Origin: Spirosoma linguale DSM 74
GTDB lineage: Bacteria > Bacteroidota > Bacteroidia > Cytophagales > Spirosomataceae
Reading direction: 5' to 3'
DNA length: 64,000 nucleotides
NCBI GenBank assembly: GCA_000024525.1
Contig: CP001769.1
Location: 1,722,001-1,786,000, forward strand
The notes under the pieces: model-generated
The model's input: only the letters and a program-made list of their open reading frames with translations
Database searches by the model: none
Told to the model about the DNA's origin: nothing
Part shown: one piece after another, positions 39,045 through 48,574 of the stretch
Layout: every line of letters starts with the position of its first letter
How positions within the stretch are numbered: the stretch's first letter is position 1
Made by a program: the position numbers and the translations under genes

Positions 39045-39060
39045 AATCTAAATAAAGATT
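39045..39060. promoter_or_regulatory. Possible iron-regulator operator upstream of feoA
   Basis: AATCT and AGATT form an inverted repeat with a 6-base spacer, 16 bases before the feoA ATG. An iron repressor (Fur or DtxR type) would be the natural reader. Short and only a candidate. Confidence 0.3.
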
Positions 39061-39075
39061 AGACTCACAGACACC

Positions 39076-39303
39076 ATGAGCAAGCGTAGCGTAGCTGACC
39101 TGAAAATTGGAGAACGAGCCACCATTGAGTCGTTTAATAATCAATTGATGTCGCTTAAACTGCTCGAAATGGGCTGTTTGCCCGGCGCTGAGGTTTGTCT
39201 GCATAGCAAAGCACCACTTGGTGATCCTATTTGTCTGAATGTGGCCGGTTATTGTCTGGCTATGCGTAAGTCTGAAGCTGCTACGATTCTGATTGATAAT
39301 TAA
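39076..39303 (+). CDS. feoA: FeoA ferrous iron transport protein
   Basis: 75 residues with the SH3-like FeoA fold: ADLKIGERATIESFNNQ, LLEMGCLPGAEV, then GDPICLNVAGYCLAMRKSEA. It assists FeoB, whose start follows 57 bases later. Confidence 0.93.
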   Translation: MSKRSVADLKIGERATIESFNNQLMSLKLLEMGCLPGAEVCLHSKAPLGDPICLNVAGYCLAMRKSEAATILIDN

Positions 39304-39360
39304 ACGTTTATAGGGTGTGGTTCACGACCGTGATCACTCTACTGTAAACCGTGAACTGCC

Positions 39361-41478
39361 TTGAAATCGTCTCCCACCATTGCCCTCGTTGGCAATCCCA
39401 ATGCCGGTAAGTCGTCTTTATTTAACCAGTTGACCGGCCTGCGTCAGAAAACGGGTAATTTCCCCGGTGTCACGATGGACAAGAAATCCGGGACGTGGCC
39501 CATTGATGCCCAGCATACAGCTACCGTAATTGACCTGCCCGGCGTTTATTCTATTTATCCAAAGTCGTTGGATGAACAGATCGTAACGGATATTCTGGCT
39601 AATCCTGCCCACCCAGACTACCCCGATGTATCGGTTGTTGTGGTCGATGCCTCCAATCTTCATCGAAATCTGCTGCTTTTTACGCAGGTCGCCGATTTGG
39701 GGGTGCCAACGGTGCTGGCCCTTAACATGCTCGATGTAGCGCAGCAGCAAAGTAAAGTGGTTAACTCGGTACGCCTGGCCATGAGTCTGGGCGTTCCCGT
39801 TGTTCGTATCAATGCCCGAACGGGCGAAGGCACCGATCTGCTGAAAAAGGCGGTTCTGGGTCAGATGCAGGAACCTGTTCTCCCCGGAAAACTTTTCTTC
39901 GACCCCGTTGACGACGTGCCTGATTTGATTTCCGACACTAAAACGCAGTATAAGCTTACCAACAATTACCTCGCGTTACAGTACATCATCCAGCATGACG
40001 GGTTTTCATTCCTGAATACACCCCAGCGGAAAGTGCTCGACGAGATAATCGAAAAGCACAAGTTCAGTGAACCCACCTTCCAGGCGGGCGAAACCATTAC
40101 CCGATATAAGCGAATTGCGGCTATTGTAACGGAGGTGGTGAGCGATCAGCGTCCGGTCAACGAGCCAACCTGGAGCCAGAAACTGGATCGGGTGTTGCTG
40201 CATCCGGTTTGGGGCTACGCTATTTTCGGCTTCGTCCTGCTCCTGATTTTTCAGGCCATTTTCGCCTGGGCGCAACCCTTTATGGACGCCATCGACTCGG
40301 GTGTTGCCTGGCTTAACAGCCAGCTCAAAGAAAGCTTACCCGCTGGCCCACTTACCGATTTGCTTACCGATGGTATTCTGGCTGGGTTGGGCGGCATTCT
40401 GGTGTTTATTCCGCAAATAGCCTTTCTGTTTCTGCTGATTGCCCTGCTGGAGGAGTCGGGATACATGTCGAGGGTGATGGTCATTATGGACCGGATCATG
40501 CGCAAATTCGGCCTGAATGGCCGGAGTGTGGTTCCGCTTATTTCCGGTGTGGCCTGCGCAGTTCCTGCTATTATGGCTACCCGTAGCATCGGCACCCGGC
40601 GCGACCGGCTCATTACTATATTGGTAACTCCGCTGATGAGCTGCTCAGCCCGATTGCCTATTTATACCATCCTCATTGCGCTGGTTGTACCAAGCCAGCG
40701 TGTGCTAGGCGTATTTAACCTTCAGGGGCTAGCCTTAATGGGCTTGTACCTGTTGGGGTTAGTGAGTGCCTTACTGGCGGCCTATGTCCTGAAAATCCTG
40801 CTTCGAACCAAAGAGCGGGGGTACTTCATCATGGAACTGCCAACCTTCAAACTACCCCGCTGGAATCATGTCGGGTTAACCGTTTGGGAGAGTGTCCGGT
40901 CGTTCGTGTGGGAAGCTGGGCGGGTTATTTTAGCCATTTCCATTGTATTGTGGGTCGTAGCCAGTTATGGCCCCGGCAACGATATGGATGAGGCCGAAGC
41001 ACGGGTGAAGCAGCAGAATCCAACAGCCGCATCTGATGACCTCCAAGATCGAATCGCTTCCGAGCGCCTGGAGGCATCTTACGCCGGAAACTTCGGCCAT
41101 TTTATCGAACCCGTCATTCGCCCCCTTGGCTACGACTGGAAAATTGGTATCGCATTGCTAAGTTCATTTGCTGCCCGAGAAGTATTTGTCGGAACCATGT
41201 CGACAATTTACAGCATTGGCAGTGGGGCCGATGAGGAAGGGGTAACCATTCGGGAGCGACTTCGGCAGGAGCGAAACCCGGAAACAGGCGGGGCTATGTA
41301 TACACCCGCTCTGGCCTGGTCGTTGCTGATCTTCTACGTGTTTGCCATGATGTGTATGAGTACACTCGCAGCTACCCAACGGGAAACTAAAAGCTGGAAG
41401 TGGCCAGCCGTTCAGTTGGTGTACATGATGGCGCTGGCCTATGTAACTGCCTTCGCCACGTACCAACTTCTGAAATGA
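39361..41478 (+). CDS. feoB: FeoB ferrous iron permease with GTPase domain
   Basis: 705 residues. The GTPase has G1 GNPNAGKSS (about 11-19), G3 DLPG and G4 NMLD (NxxD). The permease half has gate cores IPQIAFLFLLIALLEESGY and PLMSCSARLPIYTILI with the conserved Cys. The start is TTG at 39361: G1 begins only ten residues later and the next ATG falls inside the GTPase fold. Iron uptake into the cytoplasm. Confidence 0.95.
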   Translation: MKSSPTIALVGNPNAGKSSLFNQLTGLRQKTGNFPGVTMDKKSGTWPIDAQHTATVIDLPGVYSIYPKSLDEQIVTDILANPAHPDYPDVSVVVVDASNLHRNLLLFTQVADLGVPTVLALNMLDVAQQQSKVVNSVRLAMSLGVPVVRINARTGEGTDLLKKAVLGQMQEPVLPGKLFFDPVDDVPDLISDTKTQYKLTNNYLALQYIIQHDGFSFLNTPQRKVLDEIIEKHKFSEPTFQAGETITRYKRIAAIVTEVVSDQRPVNEPTWSQKLDRVLLHPVWGYAIFGFVLLLIFQAIFAWAQPFMDAIDSGVAWLNSQLKESLPAGPLTDLLTDGILAGLGGILVFIPQIAFLFLLIALLEESGYMSRVMVIMDRIMRKFGLNGRSVVPLISGVACAVPAIMATRSIGTRRDRLITILVTPLMSCSARLPIYTILIALVVPSQRVLGVFNLQGLALMGLYLLGLVSALLAAYVLKILLRTKERGYFIMELPTFKLPRWNHVGLTVWESVRSFVWEAGRVILAISIVLWVVASYGPGNDMDEAEARVKQQNPTAASDDLQDRIASERLEASYAGNFGHFIEPVIRPLGYDWKIGIALLSSFAAREVFVGTMSTIYSIGSGADEEGVTIRERLRQERNPETGGAMYTPALAWSLLIFYVFAMMCMSTLAATQRETKSWKWPAVQLVYMMALAYVTAFATYQLLK

Positions 41479-41490
41479 GCTATACGGGTC

Positions 41491-41655
41491 TTACCAAAGA
41501 AGTCCTTTGGCGAACATCGGATAAATAAAATAGCCAAGGATATAGGCAAACAATGCTAAGGTTAAACCGCCTAGCGCGGTAGTTTGGTCTATGCTAAGGC
41601 GACTTTTGCGGACGGGGCGGTTTAGCCGCCAATCTCTGTGGGTAGTATTTTTCAT
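41491..41655 (-). CDS. Small single-pass membrane protein (54 residues)
   Basis: Reading the minus strand from the ATG at 41655 gives 54 residues and a TAA at 41491. The first 26 residues are polar and basic (MKNTTHRDWRLNRPVRKSRL), followed by a single hydrophobic helix of about 23 residues and a short end, FAKGLLW. It is convergent with feoB, 12 bases from the feoB stop. No family is recognised. Confidence 0.6.
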   Translation of the reverse strand: MKNTTHRDWRLNRPVRKSRLSIDQTTALGGLTLALFAYILGYFIYPMFAKGLLW

Positions 41656-41872
41656 GGTGTGCATTGTTAAACTATAAGTTTACTGCACGCAAATTTGGGG
41701 CCTTCTTACTTTACATGATAGAGCAAAAACCCGGAATTTGTTCAATAGGTATAACTACCTGTTTTCATAATCTCAAATTGATACTAATCGATCCGAAACA
41801 ATTGTGCCTGCTTTGTTACAAACGTATGTATAAAGATGGTTTTGTAGAGTAGATTCTACATTTTCGGGGAAA

Positions 41873-43378
41873 TTATTCCCAACTTAACGCATCAATCACG
41901 TCTGAAGCAACCATGCCGATTGGGCCCCTCTTCCGGGCCACTACATCGCCAGCCAGACCGTGTGTAAAGACGCCCAGTACCGCAGCCTCGACCGAGTCAT
42001 ATCCCTGGGCCAGTAGAGCGGTCAGAATACCTGTCAGTACGTCACCCGTGCCACCTGTGCTGAGTCCCGGATTACCCGTTGAGTTAAAATGTATATCCCC
42101 CTCGGGTGTGGCTACCGCCGAGTAGGCACCTTTCAAGACAACGACTACGCCGTACTTTCTGGTGAATTCCCGCAACAGGTCCAGTTTCTCGTAGTCATTG
42201 TCCCATTTTTTAGTCAGTCGCTCAAACTCTTTCGGGTGAGGTGTCAGAATGCTGTTTTTGGGGAGATACACCAGCAACTCTCGGTTTTCTGAAAGCAGAT
42301 TCAACGCATCGGCATCAACAACGATGGGCTTTTTTAACATTGGCAGTAACGTTTTCATCATCGCCAGCGTTTCGGGCGCTTTGCCAATACCAGGGCCCAG
42401 GCCAATGGTTGAGTAGTCGGTCGGATCGGGCACATCGTCCAGTTGACTGGTTCCCGAAAGTACATGCTCATTTCGATCGGGGCGACACATGGCTTCCGGC
42501 ACGATCGTTTGTAGGGGTATGTAACCGCATTGGGGCACCTGAACCGTCAACAACCCCACCCCCGACCGTAGACAGGCGCGGGCAGCCAGTATGGCCGCGC
42601 CGATCTTTCCATAACTGCCAACTAGTAACAGGGCATGGCCAAAAGTACCTTTGTTGGAGAAACGATCGCGTTTGTGCAGGAGTAACCGGGCTTCTTTAGG
42701 CTGGGTATAATAGTACGAGGTAGGTGCCTGATCAATGAAACGTTTATGCAGCTGAATGTCCAGAAGGTGCCATTCCCCCACGAACGGGCCATTTTTAGGC
42801 AGAACAAAAGCTAGCTTGGGTAACTGAAAGGAAACCGTATAGTCGGGTTCAACGATGACGTCGCCGGGTTTATTCGGCTGATCGGTGTACAAGCCGCTGG
42901 CAATATCGACGGCAATAACGGTAGCAGGAGCCCGGTTAATGGCTTCAATTGTGGTTTTCACGATGCCCTCGGTAGGGCGCGATAAGCCCGAGCCCAGGAT
43001 GGCATCGAGCACAATTTCATTGTGTCGAATGGTTGGAATATCGGTGGCTGATTCGATGTAATGAATATTTTCCGTAACGAGTTTCAAACGACGATGGTTG
43101 TGCATAAAGTCGTCGGATTCGCGTGGGGCATACCGCACAACATAGACATCAATCGGGTAGGTCCGTTCCAGTAGTAATCGGGCAATGGCCAGCCCGTCTC
43201 CGCCATTATTACCCAGCCCGCAAAAAATCTTAATTGGGTGTTTACTCTTGAAACGATCAGCGAACCAGTCAACAAAGCTAAGGGCGGCCCGCTCCATTAA
43301 ATTAATCGGCGCTATTGGTTCATGTTGAATGGTGGATTGGTCAAGGGAACGAATTTGATCAACGTTCAGTATTTTCAT
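41873..43378 (-). CDS. nnrD: Bifunctional NAD(P)H-hydrate epimerase/ADP-dependent dehydratase
   Basis: I start at ATG 43378 (MKILNVDQIRSLD), typical of the YjeF N-terminus; an open frame upstream adds 11 residues. 501 residues. The epimerase domain (to about 215) has GNNGGDGL; the kinase-fold dehydratase (from about 230) has TPHPKEFERL and NPGLSTGGTGDVLTG. It repairs hydrated NAD(P)H. E. coli Nnr is the same fusion. Confidence 0.94.
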   Translation of the reverse strand: MKILNVDQIRSLDQSTIQHEPIAPINLMERAALSFVDWFADRFKSKHPIKIFCGLGNNGGDGLAIARLLLERTYPIDVYVVRYAPRESDDFMHNHRRLKLVTENIHYIESATDIPTIRHNEIVLDAILGSGLSRPTEGIVKTTIEAINRAPATVIAVDIASGLYTDQPNKPGDVIVEPDYTVSFQLPKLAFVLPKNGPFVGEWHLLDIQLHKRFIDQAPTSYYYTQPKEARLLLHKRDRFSNKGTFGHALLLVGSYGKIGAAILAARACLRSGVGLLTVQVPQCGYIPLQTIVPEAMCRPDRNEHVLSGTSQLDDVPDPTDYSTIGLGPGIGKAPETLAMMKTLLPMLKKPIVVDADALNLLSENRELLVYLPKNSILTPHPKEFERLTKKWDNDYEKLDLLREFTRKYGVVVVLKGAYSAVATPEGDIHFNSTGNPGLSTGGTGDVLTGILTALLAQGYDSVEAAVLGVFTHGLAGDVVARKRGPIGMVASDVIDALSWE

Positions 43379-43410
43379 AAGCAATTGGAGGACGTCGGAG
43401 CGTAATTTCA

Positions 43411-43418
43411 CAAAAGTA
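43411..43418 (-). promoter_or_regulatory. Bacteroidota -7 box for the NAD(P)H-hydrate repair gene
   Basis: TACTTTTG on the minus strand, 32 bases before the start; divergent from the rplS box about 24 bases away. Confidence 0.55.
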
Positions 43419-43441
43419 TTTTCTCCTACTGATAAATTTAC

Positions 43442-43449
43442 TATCTTTG
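43442..43449 (+). promoter_or_regulatory. Bacteroidota -7 box for rplS
   Basis: TATCTTTG followed by C, an exact match, 43 bases before the ATG. Confidence 0.7.
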
Positions 43450-43492
43450 CGGCTCATTTCGCAAATACTTATCTGGCGATTTATATACGGTC

Positions 43493-43867
43493 ATGAGCGA
43501 GTTAATCAAATTAGTGGAGGCAGACAACGCGCAGCGTCGCACCGAGTTGCCCACATTCCGGGCGGGTGATACGGTGAACGTACACGTTAAAATCCGCGAA
43601 GGAAATAAGGAACGTATTCAGGTATTCACGGGAACGGTTATTCAACGCCGGAACCCAAGTTCCGCTGGCGAGACATTTACTGTCCGCAAAGTATCAAATG
43701 GCGTTGGCGTAGAGCGTATCTTCCCAATTCTGTCGCCTAACATCGACAAGATTGAGGTTGTTCGTTTGGGTAAAGTTCGCCGGGCACGGTTGTTCTACCT
43801 ACGCGGTCGTCAGGGTAAAGCTGCTCGTGTTAAAGAGCGCAAGCCTAAAGCAGTTGTAGCCGCTTAA
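43493..43867 (+). CDS. rplS: 50S ribosomal protein L19
   Basis: 124 residues. [30 protein letters not shown] and [15 protein letters not shown] are L19 hallmarks. The C-terminal tail is a basic [20 protein letters not shown] extension. It sits at the 30S-50S interface. It is alone under its own promoter and terminator. Confidence 0.98.
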   Translation: MSELIKLVEADNAQRRTELPTFRAGDTVNVHVKIREGNKERIQVFTGTVIQRRNPSSAGETFTVRKVSNGVGVERIFPILSPNIDKIEVVRLGKVRRARLFYLRGRQGKAARVKERKPKAVVAA

Positions 43868-43891
43868 TTGCTTCAAGTGCATATGATTTTG

Positions 43892-43920
43892 AAAAGCTGT
43901 CTGGAAAGACGGCTTTTTTT
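43892..43920 (+). terminator. Intrinsic terminator of rplS
   Basis: An 11-base stem with one G-T pair (AAAAGCTGTCT with AGACGGCTTTT) around GGAA, then a T-run to 43920. Confidence 0.9.
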
Positions 43921-43926
43921 GTATTG

Positions 43927-43989
43927 GCCGCAACAGGCTCCGGCTGTTGCGTAAACAGTGAACCAGTAACAGCCGGAGCCTGTTGCGGC
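43927..43989. repeat. Intergenic inverted repeat between rplS and dapF
   Basis: 24-base arms at 43927-43950 and 43966-43989 with one mismatch and a 15-base spacer. It lies directly between the rplS terminator and the dapF start (8 bases). Confidence 0.93.
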
Positions 43990-43996
43990 TCTTACT

Positions 43997-44770
43997 ATGG
44001 ACTTCTTTAAATACCAGGGTACCGGCAATGATTTTATCCTGATCGACGACCGGGCCAGAACTTTTCCCGCAGCCGATCAGGCGTTTATCGAGCACCTGTG
44101 CCACCGGCGCTTCGGCATCGGAGCCGATGGGCTGATTCTCCTCCAGAATGACCCGGAGTACGATTTCAGGATGGTTTATTTTAATGCCGACGGCGCTGAA
44201 GGCAGCATGTGTGGCAATGGTGGCCGGTGCATTGTCCGGTTTGCCCACGACTTAGGCCTGTTCGACAGCGAAACCCGTTTTCTGGCCGTAGATGGCGAAC
44301 ATCTGGCGATGGTTTCCGACGAAAGTATCTCGTTAAAAATGACAGATGTCACCGGCATTGAAGATCGCCAGGGGCTGACCTTTCTAAATACGGGTTCGCC
44401 CCATGTCGTACGTTTTGTTGATGACCTGGAATCGTTTGATGTCGTAGCTGAAGGGCGGTCCATTCGCTATAGCGAGCCATTTCAGCCGGGTGGGACAAAC
44501 GTGAACTTTGCCCAGGTAGTTGATGAAAACACGGTGTTTGTCAGAACCTATGAACGGGGGGTAGAAGATGAAACGTACTCGTGCGGTACTGGGGTAACGG
44601 CTGTCGCGCTGGTTGCTCATCAGCAGCTAGGCATGCCCGCCCCCGTTTTTATCCGTACCCTTGGCGGCAACCTTCGCGTATCATTCAATCCTCAGCCCAA
44701 CGGCGGCTTTGATTCCATTTACCTTATAGGACCAGCAAAGCGGGTTTTTGCCGGAACCATAACTGTTTAG
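43997..44770 (+). CDS. dapF: Diaminopimelate epimerase
   Basis: 257 residues. The two catalytic cysteines are Cys72 in MCGNGGRC and Cys196 in SCGTGVTA. It interconverts LL- and meso-diaminopimelate for lysine and peptidoglycan. The start follows the repeat by 8 bases, so the hairpin would lie in its leader. Confidence 0.96.
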   Translation: MDFFKYQGTGNDFILIDDRARTFPAADQAFIEHLCHRRFGIGADGLILLQNDPEYDFRMVYFNADGAEGSMCGNGGRCIVRFAHDLGLFDSETRFLAVDGEHLAMVSDESISLKMTDVTGIEDRQGLTFLNTGSPHVVRFVDDLESFDVVAEGRSIRYSEPFQPGGTNVNFAQVVDENTVFVRTYERGVEDETYSCGTGVTAVALVAHQQLGMPAPVFIRTLGGNLRVSFNPQPNGGFDSIYLIGPAKRVFAGTITV

Positions 44771-44812
44771 TGTGTTGGGCAGTTAATAAAACAGCCAGCA
44801 CTAATACAGGGA

Positions 44813-45742
44813 ATGATTATTTACAAGAATAAAGGATTACTGCAATCTATTTGGCATTTTCATACCGGCCCCACGGCTAAAGCACTGATGGGCCGGTTAG
44901 TAGTCGTTGCTATTTATGTAACCATCGTTACGGTTGCCGAAATGCACTACACAGACTTACGGCTGAAAGATACACCTTCTTCGTTTCTGGGTGCAATGGG
45001 TATTCTGCTCAGTCTGTTGCTTATTTTTCGGACCAACACCGCTTATGACCGGTTTTATGAAGGGCGTCAGGCGTGGGGCGTGCTGGTCAACAACTGCCGG
45101 AATCTGGCCATTTATTTCAACGCTGTTTTGCCGGAAGGCGATGCCAGAAGCCGGGAGTTTTATGCCAAGGCAATCGCTAATTTTCCCTTCGCGCTAAAGA
45201 ATCATTTGCGCGACAGCAATAACACCGCCGAACTCGATATCGTAGAAGAAGGAGAACGACGTGACCTGAGCCATTTTGACCATAAACCAGCCGGAGTATC
45301 GAATCAACTCTGGGTGAAAACAGAAAACCTCTACCGCGAGGGACATATTTCCGAATCACAGCATATTAACCTAAACCAGTATTTAACGACGCTGATGGAC
45401 GTGTGCGGTGTATGTGAGCGGATCAAAAGTACGCCCATTCCATTCTCCTACATGCTTTTCATCAAGCTGTTCATTATGCTTTATGTGACGCTGCTGCCCT
45501 TTACGGTCGTAACGGCTTTTGGTTATCTGACAATCCCGGCTGTTGTCCTCACGTCGTATATACTGGTTGGGCTGGAAATGATCGGCGAAGAAATTGAAGA
45601 ACCTTTTGGTCTGGAGCGAAACGACCTGCCCTTGAATCAGTTAAGTCAGCTAATTCGTGTGAATGTTCACGACATTTTGCAGATTTATTTGCCGCATGTC
45701 GAGAAACAGGCGGCCAAGCCGGGTTTCACCATAGTGACCTAA
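44813..45742 (+). CDS. Bestrophin-family (UPF0187) anion channel
   Basis: 309 residues with four helices: RLVVVAIYVTIVTVAEMHY near the N-terminus, FRTNTAYDRFYEGRQAWG, and a C-terminal GEEIEEPFG motif typical of the family. Prokaryotic bestrophins form pentameric ion channels. It follows dapF by 42 bases. Confidence 0.9.
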   Translation: MIIYKNKGLLQSIWHFHTGPTAKALMGRLVVVAIYVTIVTVAEMHYTDLRLKDTPSSFLGAMGILLSLLLIFRTNTAYDRFYEGRQAWGVLVNNCRNLAIYFNAVLPEGDARSREFYAKAIANFPFALKNHLRDSNNTAELDIVEEGERRDLSHFDHKPAGVSNQLWVKTENLYREGHISESQHINLNQYLTTLMDVCGVCERIKSTPIPFSYMLFIKLFIMLYVTLLPFTVVTAFGYLTIPAVVLTSYILVGLEMIGEEIEEPFGLERNDLPLNQLSQLIRVNVHDILQIYLPHVEKQAAKPGFTIVT

Positions 45743-45744
45743 AC

Positions 45745-46053
45745 TTAATCCACGGCTTCAATAATGCCGCCGTGAAGGTGGTAAATGGATTTGGTCTGCA
45801 AGTCGGGCTGGCGCAATAAATCTTTAGCCGCCACCCGGCTGCGGACGCCGTTTGTGCAGATGACCAGCAGAGTCGAGTAGGGTAGGAGCTCACTTTTTCT
45901 GGCCCGGATGTCGGGAAGGGGTATATTGAGCCCGCCAATATTGAATTCTTCAAACTCCCACTCGTCGCGCACGTCGACAACGGCCGTATCGGGCTGGCAA
46001 CGCAGCCTTTCAAGCTCTGGAAGGGTTATGTCTGTATAGGTGTGTGTGGTCAT
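45745..46053 (-). CDS. Rhodanese-like domain protein
   Basis: Starting at ATG 46053 (MTTHTYTDITLPELERL), 102 residues, one rhodanese module: VVDVRDEWEFEEF, then the active loop ICTNGVRSR with the catalytic Cys. It is cytoplasmic. Sulfur transfer or redox role. Its stop is 2 bases from the bestrophin stop. Confidence 0.9.
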   Translation of the reverse strand: MTTHTYTDITLPELERLRCQPDTAVVDVRDEWEFEEFNIGGLNIPLPDIRARKSELLPYSTLLVICTNGVRSRVAAKDLLRQPDLQTKSIYHLHGGIIEAVD

Positions 46054-46098
46054 ACAACAACATAACACACTTTCCGAAAAGGCTGTTCAATGATGGGT

Positions 46099-46473
46099 TT
46101 ATCGTCTGGAAATTGCCAGAATGTTAATCTCCTTTACTTTTGGACGACTTCCCCAGCCGCATAGTAGCTCAACTTGTTTCCCTGTTTCCATATAACGAAT
46201 AAGAACGGCCCGTTCTACCGAATTGGGTAAAGCCGGAATCTCCTTGATTGCCTTATGGTACAAAGGGAGCGAGCTTGCGGTAGGTTTTCGCCAGCTGGCT
46301 ATTCCGGTTGTATCTGACTTATCGACGGCCAGCCTGACAAAGTCTTCGCAACCATCAGCAATCATGGTGTTGTCTGTGATAAAGGCGGCATCCGTGCGCT
46401 CTGCGGGGTTGATTTGTGTTATTGTTTGGCATCCAAACAGAAGTACCAGAAGAAGGAAGGAGGAAGGTTTCAT
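46099..46473 (-). CDS. Hypothetical lipoprotein
   Basis: Started at ATG 46473 (MKPSSFLLLVLLFGC), giving 124 residues with a lipobox ending at Cys15; an upstream frame adds a non-signal stretch. The mature part has three further Cys and no recognised family. Predicted to be anchored in the envelope. Confidence 0.7.
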   Translation of the reverse strand: MKPSSFLLLVLLFGCQTITQINPAERTDAAFITDNTMIADGCEDFVRLAVDKSDTTGIASWRKPTASSLPLYHKAIKEIPALPNSVERAVLIRYMETGKQVELLCGWGSRPKVKEINILAISRR

Positions 46474-46629
46474 GCTGTTTATAGGCTTTTTTTTACTGAC
46501 CCAATAAAGCGCCAAGCAGTTGGAAAAGCATGTATTACTACGTTAACTCTGTCAATCTGTCAGAAATGCACAGGCTGGAACAGGATTTGACGGCCTGAGA
46601 ACAGACTCATAATCTTACTAACATAAATT

Positions 46630-48462
46630 ATGGAAGCTGTACAAACCGAGAAGGGGCAAATCTCAATCCATACCGAGAATATTTTCCCAATTATCAAAAA
46701 ATTCCTCTATTCTGACCACGAGATTTTTCTGCGCGAATTAGTGTCAAATGCCGTGGATGCTACGCAGAAACTGAACCAGTTGGCTTCGTTTGGCGAATTC
46801 GGAGGTGAACTGGGCGAGTTGAAAGTGACGGTTTCGCTGGATGAGGAAGCCAAAACGATCACCATCAGTGACAACGGCATCGGTATGACTGCCGATGAAA
46901 TCAAGAAATATATCAACCAGATTGCTTTTTCGGGTGCCACCGATTTTCTGGAAAAATACAAAGACAAAACGGACGACAAAGGACAGATTATCGGTCACTT
47001 TGGCCTGGGCTTCTACTCGGCCTTTATGGTTGCCGAGAAAGTAGACATCGTTACCAAATCGTACCGGGATGGCGCTGAGGCCGTTCGCTGGACCTGTGAT
47101 GGCTCTACAGAGTTTGAACTGACGCCCACCGAGCGTGCCGACCGAGGTACGGACATAATTCTGCACATTGCACCCGACTCCGAAGAGTTTTTGAGCAAGA
47201 GCCGGTTGCAGGGAATTCTCGACAAGTATGCCCGGTTCCTGCCCGTTGCCGTGGAGTTCGACGAGAAAGTCGTTAACAACACGAACCCGATCTGGACCAA
47301 ATCACCGGCCGATCTGACCGACGAGGATTACAAGAATTTCTATCGGGAACTGTACCCAATGGGGGAGGAGCCGCTGTTCTGGATTCACCTGAACGTGGAT
47401 TACCCATTCAACCTGACGGGTATTTTGTATTTCCCGCGTATCAAAAACGAGCTGCGGTTCCAGCGCGAGAAAATTCAACTCTACAGCCGTCAGGTATTTA
47501 TTACCGATGAGGTGAAGGACGTAGTGCCCGATTTCCTGATGATGCTGCATGGCGTTATTGACTCGCCCGATATTCCGCTCAATGTATCGAGGAGTTTCCT
47601 GCAAGCCGATAGCAATGTTAAAAAGATCAATGGCTATATCACCCGGAAAGTCGCCGATAAGCTGAACGAGCTGTTCAACGCAGACCGCAAAGGCTTTGAA
47701 GAGAAGTTCGACGATATCGGCCTGTTCATCAAATACGGTATCCTGAGCGACGATAAGTTCTGGGAGAAAGCCAAAAATTTTGTGTTGCTGAAGAATACCG
47801 AAGGCGTATTTACAACCCTGGATGAGTACCGTGAGAAAGTACAGGCTAACCAGACCGATAAGAGTGAGACCCTGATCATGCTGTACACCTCCGACCGTAA
47901 GCAACAGGATGCTTACATTGAGTCGGCTCGGCGACGGGGCTACGATGTATTGCTGATGGACAACGTTATTGACGCTCACTTCATCAATGCCCTGGAGCAG
48001 AAGCTTGAGAAAGTGCGCTTCCAGCGTGTTGACGCCGATACACTCGATAAATTAATCGACAAAGGGCTGAATAACGAAAGCGTTCTGTCGGAGGCCGACC
48101 AAACTAAACTGAAAGAGGTATTTGAGCAGGTGCTGGACAACAAGATGCTGCATGTGAGTGTAGAAGCTCAGCCAACGGATGAACTGCCCGTTACGATTAC
48201 CATGCCTGAGTTCATGCGCCGGATGAAAGATATGTCGGCTCTTTCGGGTGAGCAGTCGTTCTACGGGAATCTGCCCGTTACGTACAACGTCGTTGTCAAC
48301 GCGAACCACCCGCTGATTGGCAAGGTACTGGCAGAATCGGATGCCGATGCACAAAAAGCAGTGGTGAAGCAGGTGTATGATCTGGCGTTGCTTTCGCAGA
48401 ACATGCTCACCGGTGCCGACTTAACCGCCTTTGTGAAACGGACGGTAGCCGGATTGGTATAA
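46630..48462 (+). CDS. htpG: Hsp90 chaperone HtpG
   Basis: 610 residues, usual length. GHKL ATPase motifs: ELVSNAVDA, DNGIGM and GHFGLGFYS. The middle domain has SRQVFITDEV and IDSPDIPLNVSRSFLQ. Cytosolic chaperone. It ends in a strong convergent terminator. Confidence 0.98.
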   Translation: MEAVQTEKGQISIHTENIFPIIKKFLYSDHEIFLRELVSNAVDATQKLNQLASFGEFGGELGELKVTVSLDEEAKTITISDNGIGMTADEIKKYINQIAFSGATDFLEKYKDKTDDKGQIIGHFGLGFYSAFMVAEKVDIVTKSYRDGAEAVRWTCDGSTEFELTPTERADRGTDIILHIAPDSEEFLSKSRLQGILDKYARFLPVAVEFDEKVVNNTNPIWTKSPADLTDEDYKNFYRELYPMGEEPLFWIHLNVDYPFNLTGILYFPRIKNELRFQREKIQLYSRQVFITDEVKDVVPDFLMMLHGVIDSPDIPLNVSRSFLQADSNVKKINGYITRKVADKLNELFNADRKGFEEKFDDIGLFIKYGILSDDKFWEKAKNFVLLKNTEGVFTTLDEYREKVQANQTDKSETLIMLYTSDRKQQDAYIESARRRGYDVLLMDNVIDAHFINALEQKLEKVRFQRVDADTLDKLIDKGLNNESVLSEADQTKLKEVFEQVLDNKMLHVSVEAQPTDELPVTITMPEFMRRMKDMSALSGEQSFYGNLPVTYNVVVNANHPLIGKVLAESDADAQKAVVKQVYDLALLSQNMLTGADLTAFVKRTVAGLV

Positions 48463-48481
48463 TAGTCAGTCTTTGACAAAT

Positions 48482-48531
48482 AAACGGGGCTGAAGCGATT
48501 TCATCAATTTGAAACCGCTTCAGCCCCGTTT
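48482..48531. terminator. Bidirectional terminator between htpG and the DUF4126 gene
   Basis: A perfect 16-base stem (48482-48497 with 48516-48531), extended by TTTCA/TGAAA inside. A T-run follows on the plus strand; on the minus strand the A-rich start gives a short T-run. Confidence 0.9.
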
Positions 48532-48574
48532 TAATTGATTAACCGGAGATCGAAAAATACAACCCAGTAACTCG

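Noticed and set aside
41656..41872. Possible gene of 62 residues on the plus strand
   Set aside because: AT-rich, no conserved motif and no promoter; treated as a non-coding gap.
47302..47979. 225-residue minus-strand frame opposite htpG
   Set aside because: Inside a highly conserved chaperone gene; residue composition not protein-like.
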